Notes under the pieces: model-generated
The model's input: only the letters and a program-made list of their open reading frames with translations
Told to the model about the DNA's origin: nothing
The model's database searches: none
Position numbers and translations under genes: made by a program
Origin: an uncultured Clostridia bacterium
GTDB lineage: Bacteria > Bacillota > Clostridia > Oscillospirales > Ruminococcaceae
DNA: 10,354 bases
Direction: 5' to 3'
Assembly: GCA_937893735.1 (NCBI GenBank)
Contig: CALBGD010000009.1
Coordinates: 1-10,354 of the forward strand
Shown here: piece after piece, positions 6,592 through 10,354 of the stretch
How the letters are laid out: each line of letters begins with the position of its first letter
How positions within the stretch are numbered: position 1 is the first letter of the stretch

Positions 6592-7360
6592 TGAACTTTA
6601 CCTCCTTTGCGTCGAATACGGGGCCGTCCTTGCAGACCCTTGCATAGTGTTCCTGACCGTTCCTTACAGTCAGGCAGGAGCATACAACGCACGCGCCCAC
6701 GCCGCAGCCCATTCTCTGTTCCATGGATACCTTGCAGGGAACGTTGTACTCAGCACAGACCTTAGCCACAGCGTTCAGCATGGGCATAGGGCCGCACGCG
6801 CACACGAGGTCGGCACCGACGTTCTTCAGCGTGCTCTCGAGGGGAGTGGCGACCGTGCCGTTGTATCCAACTGAGCCGTCGTCCGTGCAGATGGCGGTGC
6901 TTGCGCCGTACTTCTCGAATTCATCGGCGAGGATTATCCTGCTGTAATCGCGGAAACCGAGGATAGCGGTGCTCCTGCTGCCGAGCTTCTTGGCGAGACC
7001 CAGCATAGGGGGAACTCCGATTCCGCCGCCGACCAGCACGACTCTTCTTGCGCTGTCCGGAACGGAGAAGCCGTTGCCGAGCGGCCCCAGCATGTCCAGA
7101 TTATCGCCGGGGTTCAGGCGGGAGATAGCTTCCGTGCCCTTGCCGCGGACTTCGAATACAAAGCGGATAGTGCCCTTTGAGCGGCTGAATTCGCATATGG
7201 ATATGGGGCGTCTGAGGGTGAAGCCCGGCGCGGATATGTTGGCAAACTGTCCGGTGTGGGCTGCCTTTGCAGCCTCCGGAGCGTATATCGTGATAGAGAA
7301 TGTATCCCTGGAGATCGTCTTTTTCTCCACGATGGGATACTTGTCGCAGTAGTAGCTCAT
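6584..7360 (-). CDS. pyrK: Dihydroorotate dehydrogenase electron transfer subunit PyrK
   Basis: A 258-residue FAD and [2Fe-2S] protein that passes electrons from PyrD's FMN to NAD+, forming the PyrD2-PyrK2 complex. Domains in order: a flavin-binding barrel with RRPISI (50-55), an NAD-binding region with VGGGIGVPP (110-118) and CACGP (187-191), and a C-terminal iron-sulfur site with Cys219, Cys224, Cys227 and Cys243 (C-x4-C-x2-C-x15-C). All four cluster ligands are present and the length is typical. ATG at 7360 has AAGGA seven nt upstream. One base separates it from the upstream membrane protein's stop and it overlaps pyrD by eight bases. No pyrimidine-specific leader (PyrR-type attenuator) is visible at its 5' side. 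Confidence 0.96.
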   Translation of the reverse strand: MSYYCDKYPIVEKKTISRDTFSITIYAPEAAKAAHTGQFANISAPGFTLRRPISICEFSRSKGTIRFVFEVRGKGTEAISRLNPGDNLDMLGPLGNGFSVPDSARRVVLVGGGIGVPPMLGLAKKLGSRSTAILGFRDYSRIILADEFEKYGASTAICTDDGSVGYNGTVATPLESTLKNVGADLVCACGPMPMLNAVAKVCAEYNVPCKVSMEQRMGCGVGACVVCSCLTVRNGQEHYARVCKDGPVFDAKEVKFNG

Positions 7361-7361
7361 G

Positions 7362-8003
7362 TCAGTTCCTTTCGGTATCGTTGATTTTGTCGTCCCCGGC
7401 GGGAGCGGGGCTTTCCTGCTCTGCGGGCTTTGCGACTGCCTTTACGCGGACGGCGCCTGAATCAGGCGCTGTGGCCTGCTCCGGAGTGGTGACCTTTATC
7501 ATCAGGTGCCGGAAAACGCATATCAGCAGCGCGATGATAACAAGGTCGAGCACGAGCTGTATTGTGAACCAGCTCTCCTCCGACAGAAGCATTTTGTTGT
7601 GGGTTATCATCATCAGTTCATTGATGAACATAAGCGCGGGTATCTTGCAGAGCGAAACGCACAGCGCGTACATATCGTAGACCTTCTGGGCATTGCGCTT
7701 TGTGATGTTCAGTCCGCTCAGCTTATGGCTGGTGAGCACCAGTATCACATAAACCGCAAAGACTGCCAGCACAGCCGCCGGGAATATCAGGGTCAGCCAG
7801 TGCTTCCACGGCAGGGAGGGGTCCGTTTCTGTGAATTTCGCCAGATTTTCCTCGCCGATGTAGGAGGTCAGCGTGTCGCTGTACACCGTCATGAACATAT
7901 ATTCCACGGAGCATATGAACACCGCCAGCCCCAGCGAGAAAATATCTGAAACTATGCGCGCCACCTTGTATGAGTGCTTGACTGGGTATTTGCCGATTTT
8001 CAT
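7362..8003 (-). CDS. Unknown four-helix membrane protein between mreB and pyrK
   Basis: I do not recognise this 213-residue protein. It has four probable membrane helices, about residues 17-40, 67-91, 111-133 and 145-166. The first loop (about 41-66) is acidic (IGEENLAKFTETD), the segment 92-110 is basic (HKLSGLNITKRNAQK), and a C-terminal tail of about 45 residues (170-213) is rich in Pro, Ala and charged residues, low in complexity and probably disordered. No signal peptidase site or catalytic motif is apparent. ATG at 8003 is preceded by AAGGA. It starts 18 nt after mreB and ends one base before pyrK, so it is an integral part of the operon. Its position next to mreB suggests, but does not show, a role in cell envelope or shape. 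Confidence 0.85.
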   Translation of the reverse strand: MKIGKYPVKHSYKVARIVSDIFSLGLAVFICSVEYMFMTVYSDTLTSYIGEENLAKFTETDPSLPWKHWLTLIFPAAVLAVFAVYVILVLTSHKLSGLNITKRNAQKVYDMYALCVSLCKIPALMFINELMMITHNKMLLSEESWFTIQLVLDLVIIALLICVFRHLMIKVTTPEQATAPDSGAVRVKAVAKPAEQESPAPAGDDKINDTERN

Positions 8004-8021
8004 TTATTGTCCTTTCGGGAA

Positions 8022-9041
8022 TCAGTAGATGTTCTCGTCCTCGCTGAGTACGTCCTCGAGCTTGTCGATGTTTTCGAGTACCTTTCCGGTGCCGTCTGCA
8101 ACGCAGTCGAGGGGTCTCTCGGCGATCTTTACGGGCATACCGGTCTCCTCGTGGATAAGCTGGTCGAGACCTCTGAGGAGGGCTCCGCCGCCTGCAAGCA
8201 TGATCCCTGATTCGATGATATCCGCCGCAAGCTCAGGGGGAGTTTTCTCGAGAGTGGTCTTGATCGCGTCGATAACGTGGGAGAGCGGCTCTGAAATGGC
8301 CTCGCGTATCTCCTCGCTGGTTACGGTGATGTTTTCCGGCAGACCGTTGAGGAGGTTTCTTCCCTTGATGTCCATTACCGGCTCTGTGTCGCTGGTCTTG
8401 AACGCGGAGCCTATGCCCATCTTGATGTTCTCGGCGGTGCGTTCGCCTATAAGCAGGTTGTACTTCTTCTTGATGTAGTTGATTATCGCGGAGTCGAACT
8501 CGTCGCCTGCGACCCTTACGGAGCGCGCAGTAACGATGCCGCCGAGGGAGATTATAGCCACCTCGCTGGTGCCGCCGCCGATATCTACTATCATGCTGCC
8601 GACAGGCTCAGCAACGGGCAGACCCGCGCCGATAGCCGCAGCCATGGGCTCCTCAATGATGGAAACGCGCTTTGCGCCGGCGTTCTGCGCGGCTTCCTTT
8701 ACGGCGCGGCGCTCGACCTCGGTAACTCCGGAGGGAATGCAGATGATGACCCTTGCCTTTCCTCTGCCCCTGAGCGCCTTCTTGATGAACTGCTCCAGCA
8801 TACTGGAGGTCATGTCGAAGTCGGCGATAACGCCGTCCTTCAGCGGGCGGACTGCAACGATGGAGCCCGGAGTACGTCCAATGACGTCCTTTGCCTCCTG
8901 ACCGACGTAGCGCACGCACTGGAGCTTCTTGTCCACTGCAACTACGGACGGCTCGCGGATAATGATTCCCTTTCCGCGCATATATACAAGCGTGTTCGCT
9001 GTTCCTAAATCAATACCGATGTCCTTGGTAAGTCCAAACAT
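8022..9041 (-). CDS. mreB: Rod shape-determining protein MreB (actin-like)
   Basis: A 339-residue actin-family ATPase that forms membrane-associated filaments steering sidewall peptidoglycan synthesis. Seen in the sequence are phosphate-1 motif [13 protein letters not shown] (8-20), [14 protein letters not shown] (101-114), [13 protein letters not shown] (128-140), phosphate-2 [13 protein letters not shown] (152-164) and the adenosine motif [12 protein letters not shown] (282-293). The N-terminus [11 protein letters not shown] and full length are typical; Mbl or MreBH paralogues cannot be excluded from sequence alone. ATG at 9041 has a strong GGAGG seven nt upstream. It is the first gene of the long - strand operon, with a promoter about 90 nt upstream. 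The acidic tail [12 protein letters not shown] is slightly longer than the minimal family end. Confidence 0.97.
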   Translation of the reverse strand: MFGLTKDIGIDLGTANTLVYMRGKGIIIREPSVVAVDKKLQCVRYVGQEAKDVIGRTPGSIVAVRPLKDGVIADFDMTSSMLEQFIKKALRGRGKARVIICIPSGVTEVERRAVKEAAQNAGAKRVSIIEEPMAAAIGAGLPVAEPVGSMIVDIGGGTSEVAIISLGGIVTARSVRVAGDEFDSAIINYIKKKYNLLIGERTAENIKMGIGSAFKTSDTEPVMDIKGRNLLNGLPENITVTSEEIREAISEPLSHVIDAIKTTLEKTPPELAADIIESGIMLAGGGALLRGLDQLIHEETGMPVKIAERPLDCVADGTGKVLENIDKLEDVLSEDENIY

Positions 9042-9127
9042 TCTGTTTCCTCCGTGTTCATTCTTTTGTGAAATATTACAAGTATTCTGTATTTCCAGAT
9101 ACCCTTATACATAATAGTACAATTATA

Positions 9128-9156
9128 ATTATACCATTATTGTGCGCCGTGTGCAA
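9128..9156 (-). promoter_or_regulatory. Promoter for the mreB operon (sigma-A type, extended -10)
   Basis: On the - strand TTGCAC (9156-9151), a 17-nt spacer and TATAAT (9133-9128), with TGG directly before it giving the extended -10 TGnTATAAT. A second TATAAT overlaps at 9127-9122. The stretch upstream of the -35 (9157-9180) is AT-rich, as an UP element would be. The predicted start near 9121 leaves about 80 nt of leader before mreB. The -35 matches the consensus only partly; the extended -10 carries the call. Confidence 0.75.
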
Positions 9157-9281
9157 TATATTATTATCCTAAAATTTCAGAATTTCCGCGCTTTTTTTTG
9201 GCTATTTTTCGTCAAGGTTCACCGCGTTTTTTCCGAAGCTGTTTCTTTGGGGTGAAAATGGTCTTTATTTTTAAAAAACGC
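9157..9281. other. AT-rich divergent intergenic region between the two promoters
   Basis: The whole gene-free stretch is 9042-9411. Between the promoters it holds T-tracts (around 9190-9198, 9206-9210 and 9225-9230) and a TTTATTTTTAAAAAA run directly upstream of the + strand -35. There is a widely spaced 6-bp inverted repeat, TTCACC (9217-9222) and GGTGAA (about 9250-9256). I see no ORF, RNA gene or clear operator here. Confidence 0.5.
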
Positions 9282-9310
9282 TTGCAATACTTCCTGAATT
9301 AAGCTATAAT
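9282..9310 (+). promoter_or_regulatory. Promoter for the ZapA-like coiled-coil gene
   Basis: TTGCAA (9282-9287), a 17-nt spacer and a perfect TATAAT (9305-9310), with a TTTATTTTTAAAAAA run just upstream. The predicted start is near 9317, leaving a leader of about 95 nt before the gene at 9412. Confidence 0.8.
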
Positions 9311-9396
9311 ATTATATGGCAGGAATAGTATGCACAAAACTGGTTTGGAAATAAAAAATCGACAATACGACGCCCTTGGGGCATGAAAATAAACTC

Positions 9397-9402
9397 AGGA
9401 GG
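9397..9402 (+). promoter_or_regulatory. Strong ribosome binding site of the ZapA-like gene
   Basis: AGGAGG, nine nt before ATG at 9412. It fixes this start over the alternative ATG at 9383, which is in another frame and yields only a 15-codon peptide. Confidence 0.8.
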
Positions 9403-9411
9403 ACTTCTGCA

Positions 9412-10354
9412 ATGCTCAACGAAAAGGTAACAGTAACGATTTGCGGAAAAACGTACAATCTCCGCACGAATGATACGGAAGCGATAATGCGCCACGCCGC
9501 CGAGGCGGACCGGAGGATAAGCGAATACTGCAAGCTCATGCCGAACAACCCAGACGTCAAGGAGGACGCCTGCGTGCTATCCGTGCTAGACATGATGGAC
9601 GAGCTCGGTACCACCACCGCACAGCGGGACGGCCTCTCGAAGAAAGTTGCTGCGCTTACCTCCACGGCGGAAAAGGCTGCTGCGGCGCTCGACGAGAACA
9701 AGCGCCTTTCTGCGGAGAATGTCGCGCTGATGAAAGAAAGCGAGGAGTTCGAGGCGCTGAAAAAGTGCTTCTCCGAGCTGGAGGGGAAGAACGCACAGCT
9801 TGCCCAGACCCTAAGCGAGGCGAACAGCCGCGCCGCCGACAACGCTGACGCCAAGGCTTCTCTCGACAAGGCAGAGGTAAGGATAAAGTCGCTGGAGGAC
9901 AAGAACTCCCAGCTTGCGGACACGCTGAAATCCGCGGGCGAAAAGGGCGCGGAGCTCCAGAAGAACATAGACGAGCTTACAAAGCAGAACGCCGATCTCA
10001 AAAAGCAGACGGAGGCTCTTGCACAGCTCACCGAGGAAAATAAGCAGCTCACCGCGAAGCTCGAAAAGGCGGCTAACACCGAGGAAGCCCTCCGCCGCTG
10101 CGAGGAGCGCGCGAACACGCTCGAAAAGGACCGCGAGAAGCTGAAGGCCTCCGCAGCCGAGCTCGATGTCGTGAAGAAGGAACTGGCTTCCCAGAAGAAC
10201 AGAACTTCCGACCTTGAAAAGAAGCTCTCCGCCGCTGAAAAGACCGCCGCAGAGCTTGCAGAAGCGAAGCAGTCCCTTGCCGCAGAAAAGGGCAGGAACT
10301 CCGACCTTGAAAAGAAGCTCTCCGCCGCTGAAAAGACCGCCGCAGAGCTTGCAG
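9412..10354 (+). CDS. ZapA-like N-terminal domain with a long coiled coil, 3'-truncated by the window
   Basis: 314 residues are visible and the frame is open at the edge. Residues 1-75 resemble the FtsZ-associated division protein ZapA: KVTVTICGKTYNLRTNDTEA matches the ZapA start (VtVtIxGxxYxlr), followed by a helix with AAEADRRISEY and by the hydrophobic ACVLSVLDMMDEL, like the ZapA AalniaDEL helix. ZapA itself is usually under about 120 residues. From about residue 75 on the protein is all Lys/Glu/Ala/Leu coiled coil without proline or glycine-rich breaks, and from residue 266 it consists of near-identical 31-residue repeats running off the window. No membrane helix or signal peptide is seen, so it is probably cytoplasmic. 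It is divergent from mreB. A role at the Z-ring is inference from the N-terminal resemblance; many long coiled-coil proteins would match the rest. Confidence 0.8.
   Translation, partial: MLNEKVTVTICGKTYNLRTNDTEAIMRHAAEADRRISEYCKLMPNNPDVKEDACVLSVLDMMDELGTTTAQRDGLSKKVAALTSTAEKAAAALDENKRLSAENVALMKESEEFEALKKCFSELEGKNAQLAQTLSEANSRAADNADAKASLDKAEVRIKSLEDKNSQLADTLKSAGEKGAELQKNIDELTKQNADLKKQTEALAQLTEENKQLTAKLEKAANTEEALRRCEERANTLEKDREKLKASAAELDVVKKELASQKNRTSDLEKKLSAAEKTAAELAEAKQSLAAEKGRNSDLEKKLSAAEKTAAELA
10207..10354 (+). repeat. Tandem 93-bp (31-aa) repeat inside the coiled-coil gene, running off the window
   Basis: Copy 1 is 10207-10299; copy 2 starts at 10300 and is cut at 10354. The 55 bases of copy 2 that are visible are identical to 10207-10261. 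The shared peptide is SDLEKKLSAAEKTAAELA. The period of 31 residues is not a multiple of seven, so the heptad phase shifts at each copy. Nucleotide identity points to recent duplication or ongoing homogenisation. The total copy number cannot be seen. Confidence 0.93.

Noticed and set aside
5968..6594. + strand open frame opposite pyrD
   Set aside because: Antisense shadow of a fully conserved dihydroorotate dehydrogenase.
9372..9382. GCCC-TTG-GGGC stem in the leader as a riboswitch or attenuator
   Set aside because: A four-base-pair stem is too small to support any such call and no known riboswitch core is visible nearby.
9312..10118. 268-residue Ser/Ala/Phe-rich open frame on the - strand
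   Set aside because: It is the mirror of the Lys/Glu/Ala-rich coiled-coil gene; its Ser/Phe/Leu-rich composition follows from reversing those codons. The + strand has the promoter and AGGAGG.

Overview
The window looks like a chromosomal segment of a low-to-medium GC Gram-positive, most likely a clostridial (Oscillospiraceae/Ruminococcaceae-like) anaerobe. The reasons are strong AGGAGG-type ribosome binding sites, a class 1B dihydroorotate dehydrogenase with its PyrK partner, a DUF1540 small Cys-rich protein, and a MreB/C/D plus class B PBP elongation cluster. The taxonomic call is inference from gene content; no rRNA is present.

Left part (1-1990, + strand): the 3' part of an AgcS-type sodium:amino-acid symporter with an unusually long internal insertion, then a 57-residue DUF1540 protein and an adjacent unrecognised 47-residue ORF. 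Two perfect hairpins (1920-1987), the second followed by a T-run, close this unit and separate it from the convergent cluster.

Middle part (1991-9041, - strand): what looks like one operon read right to left. The order is mreB, an unknown four-helix membrane protein, pyrK, pyrD, mreC, mreD and a class B PBP (PBP2 type). Gaps are short or overlapping except mreC-mreD (85 nt). Most of it encodes the rod-shape elongation machinery (MreB filament, MreC/MreD scaffold, PBP2 transpeptidase), but the two subunits of the NAD-linked dihydroorotate dehydrogenase of pyrimidine synthesis sit in the middle. The PBP2 gene as given is broken by a frameshift immediately before the codon of its active-site serine. 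The missing material is exactly explained by loss of one copy of a 10-bp tandem repeat.

Right part (9042-10354): a 370-bp AT-rich divergent intergenic region carries a good sigma-A-type promoter in each direction. On the + strand it drives a gene whose N-terminus resembles the cell-division protein ZapA, followed by a very long coiled coil. Near-identical 31-residue repeats begin just before the window ends. The region as a whole is about cell shape and division, with pyrimidine synthesis embedded in it. I saw no tRNA, rRNA, CRISPR array, insertion sequence or phage gene.
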